Of a DNA stretch of 64,000 nucleotides, positions 9,107-18,260 are shown piece by piece. Within the stretch, counting starts at the first letter, position 1. Every line of letters starts with the position of its first letter. The position numbers and the translations under genes are program-made. The notes under the pieces are model-generated. The model made no database searches. It worked only from the letters and a program-made list of their open reading frames with translations, and was not told the DNA's origin. The stretch is from the NCBI GenBank assembly GCA_037200885.1, contig JBBCIN010000003.1, forward strand, positions 1,116,001-1,180,000. The letters are read 5' to 3'. Source of the DNA: PMG-095 sp037200885. GTDB lineage: Bacteria; Myxococcota_A; Polyangia; Polyangiales; Polyangiaceae.

Positions 9107-9914
9107 GATTACTCCTTTGTGAATCGACTTTTAGATCGACCCGAACCCGAACCAAGAAGGACAACCCCTGAGCCGCGAGTGTAACTCGGCAAAATCGAGC
9201 GGCAACGAACTTCGAATCGCCACGCCGACGTTCGGCGCGCTGACGCATATCGCGGCCTTGCGAGGCGCGCAGCCTTTTGCCACGCAACCTCCATCGAGCA
9301 GTCCACGAGCGCGATCCGAAAGTCATACCAACACGCGTGCCACTGCACAGCCGATCCTCTGCCGTGGATGCGCATGCGCATAAACAACGCGAGGTTAGCG
9401 CCGAACACCGAGTATCACGCGGGTACGCGCGCGCACCGTGCGCGACCTGCGCCGTAAGCGTATTCGCGTAGCAATTGGCGCCGGGGTCCCGCGGTGGTCT
9501 GAGCCTGCTGGGGAGCGCTCCTTCGTTTGTTGGTGTCACGCGAACGTCGCCCGGTCACAACCTTCGGGCTCGTCGACGGTGAGCAAGCTTGGTCGCCCCT
9601 CGTCGAGATCACCTAGGAGAACAGCGCACTGCTTTGACTTGCACTGCTGGATCGTGATCGCCCCGGTCGGCGGCGACTCTTGTAGCTAGTGTTGGGCCGT
9701 GACGAATTTCGCCAGACCGGGATATCCCATCCGACGTTGCAATTCGGTGAACTGCAACGCGCCGGCGCGTTCGTTGTTCACCATGATCGCAGTGCCGCAC
9801 TGCTCATCGTCGATCCGAAATTGCGCTGCTCGTGGTAGAGGGTGAGGCAGCGGTTCATCGGGACCAACGTGCAGGGAGGACGATGATGCAAAATCGCGCG
9901 GGTCGCGGCAGCTA
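9107..9914. other. Intergenic stretch with one dispersed repeat and a possible coding remnant
   Basis: No intact gene is supported here. A nearly complete copy of the dispersed repeat lies at 9521-9665. On the minus strand, 9686-9829 reads as a protein-like tail (MVNNERAGALQFTELQRRMG, then about 12 residues to a stop), with no convincing beginning. It may be the remnant of a gene. The rest (9107-9520) shows nothing I can name. Confidence 0.4.
9521..9665 (+). repeat. Dispersed intergenic repeat, both ends present
   Basis: The left block (TTTGTTGGTGTCAC, then GTCGCCCGGTCACAACCTTC) and the right block (GCACTGCTGGATCGTGATCG followed by CCCC) are both present, separated by a divergent middle of about 75 bp. 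Other copies are at 7438, 15535, 17531, 23332 and 51717. Confidence 0.55.
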
Positions 9915-10697
9915 GTGACGAAAATTCGTCCGAGCCTGGGTCGGTTCACCACTTCGAACAGTTGCTTCACTGAGGAAGGCGACCCTGAATTCACTTCGTC
10001 GGCCACGTTTCCCGTGAACTTGCAGGTGTCAGCCGCAGTAGAGCGTTTCGATCGTCCGGCGCTCGTGTTGCTTGCCTTGCCAGAGAATTCGGCTCGCTTC
10101 AGGCTGCTGCAAACACTTCACGGTATCGGCGGAATCGAAGTTCTGGAATTCGACAAATCACTCGTTGACGGCTCAGGGTCACTCCGACCTCAGGAAGTCG
10201 ACGTTGCCGTGGTTCACGCGGGGCACTTGAACCCTAACTGCGCCGGACTGTTACACGACCCGGGTTTTGGTTTCCCAGAACTTGTCTTCACGATCGACGA
10301 CAGCTGTCCGACCCAGCGCTTGGCGCTGTTGAGTCACGGATATCGGCATGTCATCAGCGACGACCGTCTAGCGACCTGGTTGCCTAACCGGCTGCCATCG
10401 CTTTGCACTTTGGCGCGGGCTCGTCGGAACGCGCTCGAAGCATGTTCCACCAAGACGGCCGTTGCAGATTTAATTCTGGGTAAGGCCGCCTCTGGCAGAA
10501 CGAACTTGCACATAGCCGAAACGGCAAACCGAGCTCGGCGCCGCGCCTTTGGATGGAGCACGGATCAAGGATGTGGCGTGTTCCACGTCGCTATGCCGAG
10601 CAACGCTCGAGCAGGACATGAGCGCGAAGCCACTGGACATGAGCGCACTGATCGAATCGACGCCGACCGTGAGGCGGGAATCAATGTTCAAGTATGA
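9915..10697 (+). CDS. Degenerate response-regulator-receiver-like protein, 3' end doubtful
   Basis: An open frame of 260 residues. Residues about 45-180 follow the alternating strand/helix pattern of a receiver domain: RPALVLLALPE, then VDVAVVHAG, PELVFTIDD, and the LLSHGYRHVISDD block typical of the last strand. The acidic pocket and phospho-acceptor Asp are not evident, so it would be a pseudo-receiver. The last 70 residues look like wrong-frame translation. In the next frame, around 10549-10620, the text IKDVACSTSLCRATLEQDMS resembles a worn LuxR-type helix-turn-helix, which suggests a frameshift near 10490-10520. Base composition is more AT-rich than the neighbours. Possibly a decayed transcription regulator. 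Confidence 0.4.
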   Translation: MTKIRPSLGRFTTSNSCFTEEGDPEFTSSATFPVNLQVSAAVERFDRPALVLLALPENSARFRLLQTLHGIGGIEVLEFDKSLVDGSGSLRPQEVDVAVVHAGHLNPNCAGLLHDPGFGFPELVFTIDDSCPTQRLALLSHGYRHVISDDRLATWLPNRLPSLCTLARARRNALEACSTKTAVADLILGKAASGRTNLHIAETANRARRRAFGWSTDQGCGVFHVAMPSNARAGHEREATGHERTDRIDADREAGINVQV

Positions 10698-10842
10698 TGA
10701 GGAGGGCTCGGTCAAGCGCGTCACCATCTACTCTGCGCGCGAAGGGCATCGGCTCAATCCCTCGGGGCCCGGCGGCGCGCCGGGATCAACCAGCCGCTAG
10801 CCCGGGCTTGCATCCCGATGCTGGGCGCACCAAAGCGAAAGG

Positions 10843-10870
10843 GCCGCCACCGAATCGAATCGGTGACGGC
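10843..10870 (-). terminator. Hairpin terminator candidate downstream of the porin gene
   Basis: Perfect 11-bp stem (one G-T pair) GCCGTCACCGA / TCGGTGGCGGC with a 6-base loop on the minus strand, 27 bp past the porin stop. It is followed by CCTTTCGCTTT, only a weak T tract. Position fits termination of the GH3-porin operon. Confidence 0.5.
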
Positions 10871-10896
10871 TCTTGTCGTTGCCTAGCAGGTCGTGA

Positions 10897-12402
10897 TCAG
10901 AACAAGAGCATCACGCGGAAGCGCCCGCTCAGAGAGTTGTTCGTGAAGGTGCCCTTGTTGAAGTCCTCCACGTGGTTGCTGGCGTGTGAGAGGACGAACT
11001 TCAGGTAGAGTTGCTCCCAGAGCGTGTACTGAGCGGCACCGAAGATCTGGAATTGGTCGTTGGTATCGACCTCACCGTGGTGCGGGCCCATGCTGCCGTC
11101 GGGGCGGAAGTCTTTGCGCGTGTTGTTGAAGGCACCGAAACCGAACACGAGGGGTTCGTAACCGGGGCTCGCGTTCAGGAAGCCACCGTAGGTTGAAACG
11201 GTGTCACTGGCAGCCAGATCGGGGTTGCCTTTGGAGTCCACCGAGTCATGGAAGCCGCGCGCGTAGCTGCCGCCGAACTCGACGTACGGGTTAATGACGA
11301 ATTGGGCGGCGAAGCCGTAGCCGTTCTTCGAGTCGCTTCCGAGCCCTTTCGCGTCCTGTGATTTGGCTTTGCCGTACTCCAAGCCGCCTTTGAGCTTCAT
11401 CCAACCGATGTCGAAGATAGCGCTTGGGCGGATATCGAGTTGATACGGGCTCGACGTCGCGTTACCGGCGCCCACGTGGCCGAGGATCTCCGCGCGCAGA
11501 TACTTGGTCGGGTAGACGTGCACTGCGTAAGCGCCGAGCAAGTTATCCTGTCGGTCCCAGAAGTAACTCAGCCCGTAACCATCGGTGGGTCGCCCTGCGT
11601 TACCGCTAACGATCCAAGCGCCGGAACGCTCGAGCGTGTTCTGGTCGAGGCCCATGCCAAAGTGGTTCGCGATTTCCCAACCCTGGAAGCGGCCGACCGT
11701 TACGTCGAACAGGTCCCATTTACCGACACGAACGAACAGGTCATCGGTGGACCCGAGCACGCCCGTCAGTGCGTCCGGGCGCATATCGCCGTGAACGACG
11801 AACTCACCGTTGCCCTGAGCGAACCAACCGCCGGCCGCGTTGTAGGTGGGAGTCACGCGCAGTACGCCGCGTGTTTGCGTCGTCCAACGATTCTGATCGC
11901 TATCGCCCTTGGACTGAGCCGAGATGTGCGTGTAGCTGAGATCGTTCCAGATCGATCCCGAGAAGCCGATCCGCATCCCTGGTTTTTTACCGATCATCGG
12001 CATGTACGGCCACTGTTGACCGTGGAACGTGAGCCACAGTGAGCCGTACTTGATGCCGCGCGTCTGTACGCTCGGGTAGGCGGACCCAGGCAGCTGCTCG
12101 ATGCCGATCAACGCTACGGTTTTTTCGCGTTCGACGCTGGTGCCGGATGCCGTCGTCTCCGTCGGCGGCGCTACCGGCGCCGGAGGTGCCGCCTCAGTAG
12201 CGGCCTTTCCGGGCTCGACCGCGGGTTCGACCGCAGGGGTTCCCGCCGGAGCATCGGCGGGTTTGCCCGTTGCGTCACCTGACGCAGCAGGAGTCAAGGG
12301 GCCTGGCTCGTCCTGCGCTAGCGCCGACGCGCCGAAGCTAAAGCAAACCGAACCAAAAGACAGGGCTACACCGAGCCCGAGACCATTTCGTCGAGAAGTC
12401 AT
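10897..12402 (-). CDS. Outer-membrane porin-like protein paired with a glycoside hydrolase
   Basis: A 501-residue exported protein: signal peptide ending in ASALAQ, then a Pro/Ala/Glu-rich low-complexity linker (residues about 30-90). A beta-barrel region of many amphipathic strands follows (GSLWLTFHGQQWPYMPMIGK, then YVEFGGSYARGFHDSV). It ends in FRVMLLF, and a terminal Phe is the typical outer-membrane barrel insertion signal. No specific porin family can be named with certainty. It lies 40 bp downstream of the GH3 lipoprotein gene on the same strand, so it may import sugars released by that enzyme; this role is inference. Confidence 0.75.
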   Translation of the reverse strand: MTSRRNGLGLGVALSFGSVCFSFGASALAQDEPGPLTPAASGDATGKPADAPAGTPAVEPAVEPGKAATEAAPPAPVAPPTETTASGTSVEREKTVALIGIEQLPGSAYPSVQTRGIKYGSLWLTFHGQQWPYMPMIGKKPGMRIGFSGSIWNDLSYTHISAQSKGDSDQNRWTTQTRGVLRVTPTYNAAGGWFAQGNGEFVVHGDMRPDALTGVLGSTDDLFVRVGKWDLFDVTVGRFQGWEIANHFGMGLDQNTLERSGAWIVSGNAGRPTDGYGLSYFWDRQDNLLGAYAVHVYPTKYLRAEILGHVGAGNATSSPYQLDIRPSAIFDIGWMKLKGGLEYGKAKSQDAKGLGSDSKNGYGFAAQFVINPYVEFGGSYARGFHDSVDSKGNPDLAASDTVSTYGGFLNASPGYEPLVFGFGAFNNTRKDFRPDGSMGPHHGEVDTNDQFQIFGAAQYTLWEQLYLKFVLSHASNHVEDFNKGTFTNNSLSGRFRVMLLF

Positions 12403-12442
12403 GTGCTGATTCCGATATTCGCGGGAGTGCTTAAGCGGCGCT

Positions 12443-15013
12443 TCAGTTAATCGTGAAGGAGCCCATGTTGGCCATGGAGTCGGCGTCGTCCGCGTCCTTG
12501 CCGATCAGGATCGTGTAGGTGCCGGGGTCGATGACCCAGCTACCGGTCGTAGCGTTGGGGTCAGGGCTGTCCGGTGCCCAGCGGCGCAGATCCCGCATGC
12601 GCAATGGCAGCTGCGCAGTGGTGGTCATGCCCGCCGGCACGGTGACACGGGCAAAGCTCTTCAGCTCCTTGATCGGGCGATCACCGATGGTGGTGGCGGG
12701 CTTCGCCGGCGGCTTCACGAACAGCATCACGACCTCGTCGCCGTCGCGCGTGGAGGTGTTCTTGATATCGACCGCGACGTTGAACACGGAGTCCTTCGTG
12801 GGTGTACCACACGGGACCTGCACGTTTGAGTACGCAAAGCTGGAGTAGCTCAAGCCGTGACCGAACGGGTAGACCAAGTTGACCGTATCGCCCGTGGCTT
12901 TCCGGCGATCGAACTCGCGATAGCCGAAGAAGTAGCCCATCTGCGTCCCGTCCTCATCAGTCCCCTTGAACGGCACCTTGTCGAGCTCGGCCTGCGTGGG
13001 CCAGGCGAGGGGCATCTTGCCCGAGAAATTCGCGGCGCCGAAGATCAGCTGGCCGAGCGCCGCTCCGCCGCGGAGGCCGCTGTAGCCGGCCCAGATGGTG
13101 GCCTGGTTCTTGTTCGCATGAGCGAGCCAGGGCAGGTTCACGATCGAACCCGACTCGATGATGATCACGGTCGGCTTGTTCAGATCGAGCACGCTGCTCA
13201 CGAAGGCGTTTTGGTCCGCGACAGTCGACGGTGCCGGCAACATCGGCAGGTTGAGGGTGCTTCGATCGCCACCGGCGCCAATAGCGTACTCCTCACCTTC
13301 GTCGCCTGGCGTGTAGCCGACGACTACTACGATCGTGTCGGCGTTCGCGGCCATGGCCGCGGCCGCGGAGTTCCCGGAGGTCACCGTCCTCGAACCGCCT
13401 GCGGCGTTCTTGATACCGTCGAACGGTCCGATCGCTTTGGCGGGGTCACCATTGACTCGAGCCGAACCGCGATCGCCGAGCGCGGGGTCGGTCGCAAAGT
13501 GGTAGATGCAAGGCCCCCGTGGGTCACTCACGCAGCTCTTCGGCACCGATGAGCTCACGAGCGAGAAGCTCTGGTCTGGGCCGACGACCGCGATGTTCAC
13601 TGCCGCTGCCGTAAGCGGCAGCACCGGCGGCGCGCCCCCCACGCCATTCTGCAACAGCACGGCGGATTTGACCTCCACCTCTTCGGCCAACTTCTCGTGA
13701 TCGTCACTGTTCGTGATCGATGCACCGCCGGGCGTCAGCGTGGACGTCGGCGCCTTGATGCTCCAGCCATCCGTGTCGCGGGCGGTCTTGAAACGGTACT
13801 TCTGCCGAAGCACGCGCCCGGCCGCTTCCCGGACCAGCGTCTGATCGGCTGCCTGTAGCGTGGTCGTCGAATAGTGCAGTGTCCAAGGCACTTCGATGTC
13901 GAGGCCGGCTGCCACAGCTTCGGTGGTCAAGCTCTGGGCCTGGTCGGGGGGCGGCGCGTCCTGATAGCCGGGCATGGCCCACCAGTCAGAGAGCACGAGG
14001 CCCTGGTAGCCCATGCCGCCCGACTCGACGGGCGCCTTCAAGATATCCCTGAGCAGGTGCTTGTTCTGCGTGCTCTTGACGCCGTTGATCTTGTTGTAGG
14101 ACGCCATGATGCAGCCGACGCCACCGTCCTGAACCACCATCTCGAAGTGCCGTGAGTAAATCTCGCGCAGCGTCTGCTCGTTCATGAGCGCGTTCTGCGA
14201 CGAGCGATTCTTCTCGACGTTGTTGGCAGCAAAGTGCTTGGCGCAGCCGGTCACGTACTCTTGTAGGCCGACGGTGTAAGCCGTCGCCATGCGGCCGATG
14301 TGATACGAGTCCTCGCCGTAGGTTTCCTGCGTGCGACCCCAGTATGGGTGGCGAATGATGTTCATACAGGGGGCGAGCAGCATGTTGTTCAGGGAGCCCG
14401 CCGTTTCGTCACCGGAAGCTTCGCCGACACGCTTCTCCAGATCCATGTCCCAGGAGGCCGCCCGGACCGACGCCGCGGGAAACACGGTCGCGTAGTCTTT
14501 GCCGTCGGTTGGACGGTTCTTTTGCCCGGCGTCGAGGTTCACCCCTCGGCCCGCGTCGCGATAGTTGTAGCCGCGGATCGTGCCTACGCCGGGAACTGCC
14601 TGGTCGGGACTACGCTCGATGTCGAAATAGTCCTGGGCAGCGCCGTCGACGCCGATCATCTGGCTGGCTCTCCCGGTCGCGTCCATGGCGTTCAGGGTCG
14701 ACTCGACGTCGGCGGCGACGTTCGCCGGCTCGTTGTAGGGCGCCATGTGAGTGGTATCGAACTGCTGAGAGGCGACCGTAGTGCAAGCAAACTGCGGTAG
14801 CGAACCGCCGGCCCCGGCGGAGTTGCCCGAACCGCCGCTGTTGCCGTTGCCCGAAACACCGCTGTCGTTGCCGGTGTTGCCGGTGCTAATGCCGCTATTT
14901 TTGGCGCTGTTGTACGCGTCCAAGGTCAGGTCCGTGTGACCACACGAGGCGGCCACTGCCAGGAAAAACGCAGACGGGATCACAGCACGCACAGAGAGCA
15001 TGGACCGACTCAT
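12443..15013 (-). CDS. Glycoside hydrolase family 3 beta-glucosidase-type lipoprotein
   Basis: An 856-residue GH3 enzyme. The signal ends in a lipobox (FFLAVAASC), followed by an Asn/Ser/Gly-rich linker to about residue 75, so the enzyme is expected to be membrane-attached and periplasmic or surface-exposed. The GH3 TIM-barrel carries KHFAANNVEKNRSSQN (substrate-contact block) and GLVLSDWWAMPG, whose Asp is the catalytic nucleophile. The alpha/beta sandwich domain (VVVGYTPGDEGEEYAIGAGG) and C-terminal FnIII-like domain (VYPFGHGLSYSSFAYSNV onward) are both present. It likely removes beta-linked glucose or xylose from oligosaccharides. It is first in a two-gene operon with the porin gene. Confidence 0.92.
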   Translation of the reverse strand: MSRSMLSVRAVIPSAFFLAVAASCGHTDLTLDAYNSAKNSGISTGNTGNDSGVSGNGNSGGSGNSAGAGGSLPQFACTTVASQQFDTTHMAPYNEPANVAADVESTLNAMDATGRASQMIGVDGAAQDYFDIERSPDQAVPGVGTIRGYNYRDAGRGVNLDAGQKNRPTDGKDYATVFPAASVRAASWDMDLEKRVGEASGDETAGSLNNMLLAPCMNIIRHPYWGRTQETYGEDSYHIGRMATAYTVGLQEYVTGCAKHFAANNVEKNRSSQNALMNEQTLREIYSRHFEMVVQDGGVGCIMASYNKINGVKSTQNKHLLRDILKAPVESGGMGYQGLVLSDWWAMPGYQDAPPPDQAQSLTTEAVAAGLDIEVPWTLHYSTTTLQAADQTLVREAAGRVLRQKYRFKTARDTDGWSIKAPTSTLTPGGASITNSDDHEKLAEEVEVKSAVLLQNGVGGAPPVLPLTAAAVNIAVVGPDQSFSLVSSSVPKSCVSDPRGPCIYHFATDPALGDRGSARVNGDPAKAIGPFDGIKNAAGGSRTVTSGNSAAAAMAANADTIVVVVGYTPGDEGEEYAIGAGGDRSTLNLPMLPAPSTVADQNAFVSSVLDLNKPTVIIIESGSIVNLPWLAHANKNQATIWAGYSGLRGGAALGQLIFGAANFSGKMPLAWPTQAELDKVPFKGTDEDGTQMGYFFGYREFDRRKATGDTVNLVYPFGHGLSYSSFAYSNVQVPCGTPTKDSVFNVAVDIKNTSTRDGDEVVMLFVKPPAKPATTIGDRPIKELKSFARVTVPAGMTTTAQLPLRMRDLRRWAPDSPDPNATTGSWVIDPGTYTILIGKDADDADSMANMGSFTIN

Positions 15014-15494
15014 GAACAGGGACTCCTTCGGGCGATATACATCAAAGCTAAATGCGGGCCAAAACTAGGCGACCGGTGTCACTCGCGACTTGCCACTTCC
15101 GCGCCACCTGCAGGGCCGCGGACCTTAGCGCATGACGAGCGGCGTAGATCTTCTCGTTACTGATTAAAAGCAAGGGGCTCGTAAGCTAAGGGAAGAACTT
15201 TGGACCGACACTTCAGGCGCTGCGACCCGCCGGGCCTCCGAATCGAGGCCCGAGGGGCACTCGGGTGAACAGTGCGGGCCTTTGGATGAAGGATGCGCCG
15301 CTCGGACGTTTGTTGAATTCCCGGAAACCGCAGCATTGATCACAGGAAGCGCGGCTCGGTTCAAATTTGCCGAGGACGCTCGCGGTTTGGACCGTGTGGG
15401 ACCCCAGCCCCGCGCGCGCCTATCGAACTAGAGGGGAGCCGGCGGGCGGGGAACACGAAAAGATGCACAGGTCCAGTGTGGCCACGACCCAATT

Positions 15495-15540
15495 GTCAGG
15501 GAGCTCGCCATTCCTTTGTCAGGGAGCTCGCCGTTCCTTT
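15495..15540. repeat. 23-bp tandem duplication
   Basis: Two adjacent 23-bp units (15495-15517 and 15518-15540), each GTCAGGGAGCTCGCC followed by A or G and TTCCTTT, differing at one base. The second runs straight into the dispersed repeat. Confidence 0.8.
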
Positions 15541-15660
15541 GTTGATGGTCACCAATCCCGTCGCGGGCCGGCCCAGCCTTCGGCGTCAAAGGGCGGGTGC
15601 GGCGGGTGCGGGGCGGGAACGGAGCAGACTTCGAGGTGCGTTGCGGGATTGCGATCGCCC
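15535..15660 (+). repeat. Dispersed intergenic repeat, complete copy
   Basis: Left block TTTGTTGATGGTCACC plus GTCGCG and AGCCTTCGGCGTC; right block GAGGTGCGTTGCGGGATTG followed by CGATCGCCC. This is one of the best-preserved two-ended copies, and the middle differs from other copies. Confidence 0.65.
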
Positions 15661-15722
15661 ACTGCCACTAGCGAGCCGCGCGTCGGCCTTGACGGCAGAG
15701 GCGCCCGTCCCACAAACGGCGG

Positions 15723-16094
15723 ATGCCGAGCCGAGCTGTGGTGGAAGATTTCGTCGCGACCATCGAACGCGGCCAGTTCCTGGAGGCGCTGTCCAAGTTT
15801 TACGCCGAGGACATGACTGCGCAGGAAAACGGGCAGGCGCCGCGCGTCGGGCGCGCTGCGCAGTTCGCGAACGAGGAGGCGGCGCTGAAGCGCATGCGCT
15901 TCGACACCATCAAAGCGGTCTCGCACCTGGTCGACGGCGATCGCGTGGCGATTCACTACCTATTCGAGATGACCACCAGCGATGGCGGCCGGCTGCGAAT
16001 GGAGGAAATCGCGTACCAAGTCTGGCGTGGCGACGAAATCGTAAGCGAGCGCTACTTTTACGACCCCGCGCAGCGTCAGCCCATCGCCCAGTAA
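15723..16094 (+). CDS. SnoaL-like / NTF2-fold protein
   Basis: A 123-residue protein with the layout of the SnoaL-like polyketide cyclase and NTF2-fold superfamily. An N-terminal helix (VVEDFVATIERGQFLEALSK) is followed by FYAEDMTAQENGQAPRVGR, the conserved acidic entry to the pocket, then curved beta-sheet strands ending in EEIAYQVWRGDEIVSERYFY. Such proteins range from small enzymes to binding proteins, so the reaction cannot be told. Start ATG 15723. It is alone, about 105 bp before the next gene. Confidence 0.7.
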   Translation: MPSRAVVEDFVATIERGQFLEALSKFYAEDMTAQENGQAPRVGRAAQFANEEAALKRMRFDTIKAVSHLVDGDRVAIHYLFEMTTSDGGRLRMEEIAYQVWRGDEIVSERYFYDPAQRQPIAQ

Positions 16095-16171
16095 ATCGCG
16101 GCGCAGCGCGTCGCGGGTGACGCGGCCCTGCCATCGACGCTAGAACGGCTGTTCAGGGGCGCTTGCTGCGA

Positions 16172-16189
16172 CTCCTTACGGTGAAGGAG
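16172..16189 (+). promoter_or_regulatory. Hairpin that covers the ribosome-binding site of the GT87-like gene
   Basis: CTCCTT (16172-16177), a 6-base loop, then AAGGAG (16184-16189). The AAGGAG is the natural Shine-Dalgarno site 11 bp before ATG 16201, so the hairpin could mask it. A six-pair stem is short; regulation is inference. Confidence 0.4.
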
Positions 16190-16200
16190 CTCACGTCGCG

Positions 16201-17460
16201 ATGAATCAGGACAGCCAGCCGCGGGCCCAGCCGCGGGCGAGTGCGCCCGTTCTCGCTTGCCTCGCGTTCGTGATCGGGACCGCCGCGCTGGTGTGGTTTC
16301 GAGGCGGTCCGACGCAGTTCTTCGCACAGCTCGATCCGAGGAACGCGTACAACGTTTGCTTCGGTGGCCAAGAGCCCACGCTCTTGTGTGACTTTGCGAA
16401 GGTCTATTATTCGCAAGGGCTGCGCTTGCAGCGCGAGCCCACGGCGGTCACCGGCTTCTACTACTCGCCCTTTTTCGCGGTGTGCATGCTGCTGCTCTCG
16501 CAGCTCGGCTTCGAGGCCGCGCGGGCGCTTTGGTTCGGGCTAGTTTTGGCTGCGCTGGGCGCGCTCGTGGCTCTCCCGTACTGGTTCGAACTGCTACGCA
16601 CGCGTCGAGCGTGCTTGCTCTATGCGTTGGCACTCGTGCTCTCGCTCCCCGTACTGCACGACGCAATCTACGGCCAAGTGAGCTCGATCTCGTGCGTGCT
16701 GGTCGCGCTCTCACTCCTCACTTATGGGCGCTCACGGCGGGTGCTGTCCGCCGTTCTGCTCGGCCTCGCGACCGCGATCAAGTTTTACCCGGCGCTGTTC
16801 GCGCTCTACTACCTCGCTCGCCGCGACCTCGAGACGGCCGCTTACTATTCGCTCACCGTCGTGGTCTGCATCGCTTTGATCCCGTGTCTCGTGCTCGGTG
16901 GCCACGGTTACCTCGCGCTCGTGTCCGCCATCATCGAGAACCTGAGTCAGCTCTCGCGTTACCTGAGCCGAACCCACTATTCGAACGCGGCGCCCAGCGT
17001 GTTGAAATTTGCCGCGCAGCGCTGGTTCGGCCTCGGCGCCTCCGCCTACCCGATCGCGATTGCCCTGTCTGCCGCTCTCGCGCTCTTTCAAATCGCGCTG
17101 ATGATCCGCGCAGCTCGCCGCGATGATCGACTCGCGACCCTGCTGCTCGGTTTCGCCGCGCTGCCCTTCATCGTGCGCTCGTGTTGGATGCACTACTTCG
17201 TGTTCCTGCCGCTGTTGCAGGCGTACGTGCTGCTCGCCGGCCGCCCCGCGGGGCTCAAAGCACTGTCACGCTGGTGTGCGCTGCTCGGTCCAGTGATCTC
17301 CGCGACGCTCATCAGCTATCCGTACCTCGCTCTGTTTCCCAACGTAGACGCGTACTATCAGTCGGGGCTCGTCTTCTGGGCGACCTTCGTGCTATTGCCT
17401 GGCTTGGCTCTGAGCCAATTCAGCGGCCGCTACGGGCTGAAACCAACGTCATCGACGTAG
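16201..17460 (+). CDS. GT87/DUF2029-type membrane glycosyltransferase
   Basis: A 419-residue polytopic membrane protein with about ten hydrophobic segments. The first helix (LACLAFVIGTAALVWFRGG) is followed by an outside loop carrying CDFAKVYYSQG and FYYSPFFAVCMLLLSQLGF. This DF-x-YY and YxP arrangement marks the DUF2029 family, which includes polyprenyl-phosphate-mannose-dependent alpha-mannosyltransferases (GT-C fold). The acidic residue in DFAKVYY is the expected catalytic-site residue. Substrate is unknown; a role in cell-envelope glycan or glycolipid assembly is usual for the family. It stands alone, with a strong AAGGAG ribosome site. Confidence 0.75.
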   Translation: MNQDSQPRAQPRASAPVLACLAFVIGTAALVWFRGGPTQFFAQLDPRNAYNVCFGGQEPTLLCDFAKVYYSQGLRLQREPTAVTGFYYSPFFAVCMLLLSQLGFEAARALWFGLVLAALGALVALPYWFELLRTRRACLLYALALVLSLPVLHDAIYGQVSSISCVLVALSLLTYGRSRRVLSAVLLGLATAIKFYPALFALYYLARRDLETAAYYSLTVVVCIALIPCLVLGGHGYLALVSAIIENLSQLSRYLSRTHYSNAAPSVLKFAAQRWFGLGASAYPIAIALSAALALFQIALMIRAARRDDRLATLLLGFAALPFIVRSCWMHYFVFLPLLQAYVLLAGRPAGLKALSRWCALLGPVISATLISYPYLALFPNVDAYYQSGLVFWATFVLLPGLALSQFSGRYGLKPTSST

Positions 17461-17530
17461 CTCCAGCTCGGCCAACTGCCGTATTCGATGTGAACGCATC
17501 GCACGACGCGGGCTGGAACGCTGCGTGCTC

Positions 17531-17560
17531 AGAGGTGCGTTGCCGGATCGTGATCGCCCC
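17531..17560 (+). repeat. Dispersed intergenic repeat, right end only
   Basis: AGAGGTGCGTTGCCGGATCG followed by TGATCGCCCC, matching the right block at 15631, 9641 and 51790. It sits three bases before the end of the PIN-domain toxin gene. Confidence 0.65.
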
Positions 17561-17563
17561 TCT

Positions 17564-18001
17564 TCAAACGGCAAAGGGGTTGTCGGTCGTGAGCTCGGGA
17601 AAGAGCGAAAAATCGCGGTCGCGCGTCAGCAGTGTATCGACGCCGTGTGCGAGGCAAAGCCCTGCGACACGCGCATCGTGCACCACGGCACCGACGACGC
17701 GCGTGCGGCTCAGCAGCGGCGCAAGCACGCTGGCGAAATCATCGGTTTCGCTCAGCAGCTCGATTGATGGCGAAGCCAGCCACGCCTCGATCTGCTGCCA
17801 AGCCTGTGCCGGCGTGCTCGCCGCGTCCTGCCAAATGCGCCGGCTGGTCACGACACTGAAGAACTCGTACACGCATGGCCAAGGGATCGCCCAAGGTTCG
17901 TTGCCCGAAGCCAGCTGGCTCAGCCTGCGCGACGCGACCGCGTGCTCCTTCGCCTCGCGGCGGTGCGCGTAGACGAGCACGTTGGTGTCGACCGCGATCA
18001 T
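17564..18001 (-). CDS. vapC: VapC-type PIN-domain toxin
   Basis: A 145-residue PIN-domain ribonuclease-type toxin. The start is taken at ATG 18001 (MIAVDTNVLVYAH), because this overlaps the antitoxin stop in an ATGA and puts the first catalytic Asp (VDTNVL) near the N-terminus as in the family. Other expected acidic residues are Glu in VYEFFSVV, Asp in AVVHDARVAGLC and the pair in LLTRDRDF. VapC toxins cut tRNA or rRNA when free of antitoxin. It is the second gene of a two-gene module. A repeat end lies immediately downstream. Confidence 0.88.
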   Translation of the reverse strand: MIAVDTNVLVYAHRREAKEHAVASRRLSQLASGNEPWAIPWPCVYEFFSVVTSRRIWQDAASTPAQAWQQIEAWLASPSIELLSETDDFASVLAPLLSRTRVVGAVVHDARVAGLCLAHGVDTLLTRDRDFSLFPELTTDNPFAV

Positions 18002-18249
18002 CGGGGCGTAGGTTCCGCGTAGATCTCGTCGCGTAAATCTTGCCACGACCAGCTCTCGAGCGGATTGACCGCGCTCGCGTCACCGACGCTGCAATCGGGC
18101 AGCTCGTAGTGTTTGGTGTTGGCTTTCTGCTGCGAGAGCACGTGCTTCAGACCTTCTTCCACCAAGGCGCGGAGGGGCTTGCCAGTGCGTTTCGACAAAC
18201 GCTTGGCGCGCAGCAAGAGCGTGTCCTGGATATCCAGCGTCGTCTTCAT
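17998..18249 (-). CDS. vapB: VapB-type antitoxin
   Basis: An 83-residue antitoxin. The N-terminus MKTTLDIQDTLLLRAKRLSK followed by a second helix (RALVEEGLKHVL) is the ribbon-helix-helix pattern that binds DNA and dimerises. The C-terminal tail (LESWSWQDLRDEIYAE) would wrap the PIN toxin. The stop overlaps the toxin start by 4 bp. A palindrome 12-33 bp upstream of its start is a good candidate operator for self-repression. Confidence 0.85.
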   Translation of the reverse strand: MKTTLDIQDTLLLRAKRLSKRTGKPLRALVEEGLKHVLSQQKANTKHYELPDCSVGDASAVNPLESWSWQDLRDEIYAEPTPR

Positions 18250-18260
18250 CCTAGAAGGAT

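Larger units (their letters stand above)
15014..15722. other. Gene-free stretch upstream of GH3 gene, with repeats
   Basis: About 700 bp with no supportable gene; the open frames here lack protein-like composition. It must contain the promoter of the leftward GH3 gene. It also holds a 23-bp tandem duplication (15495-15540) directly followed by a copy of the dispersed repeat (15535-15660). Confidence 0.5.
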
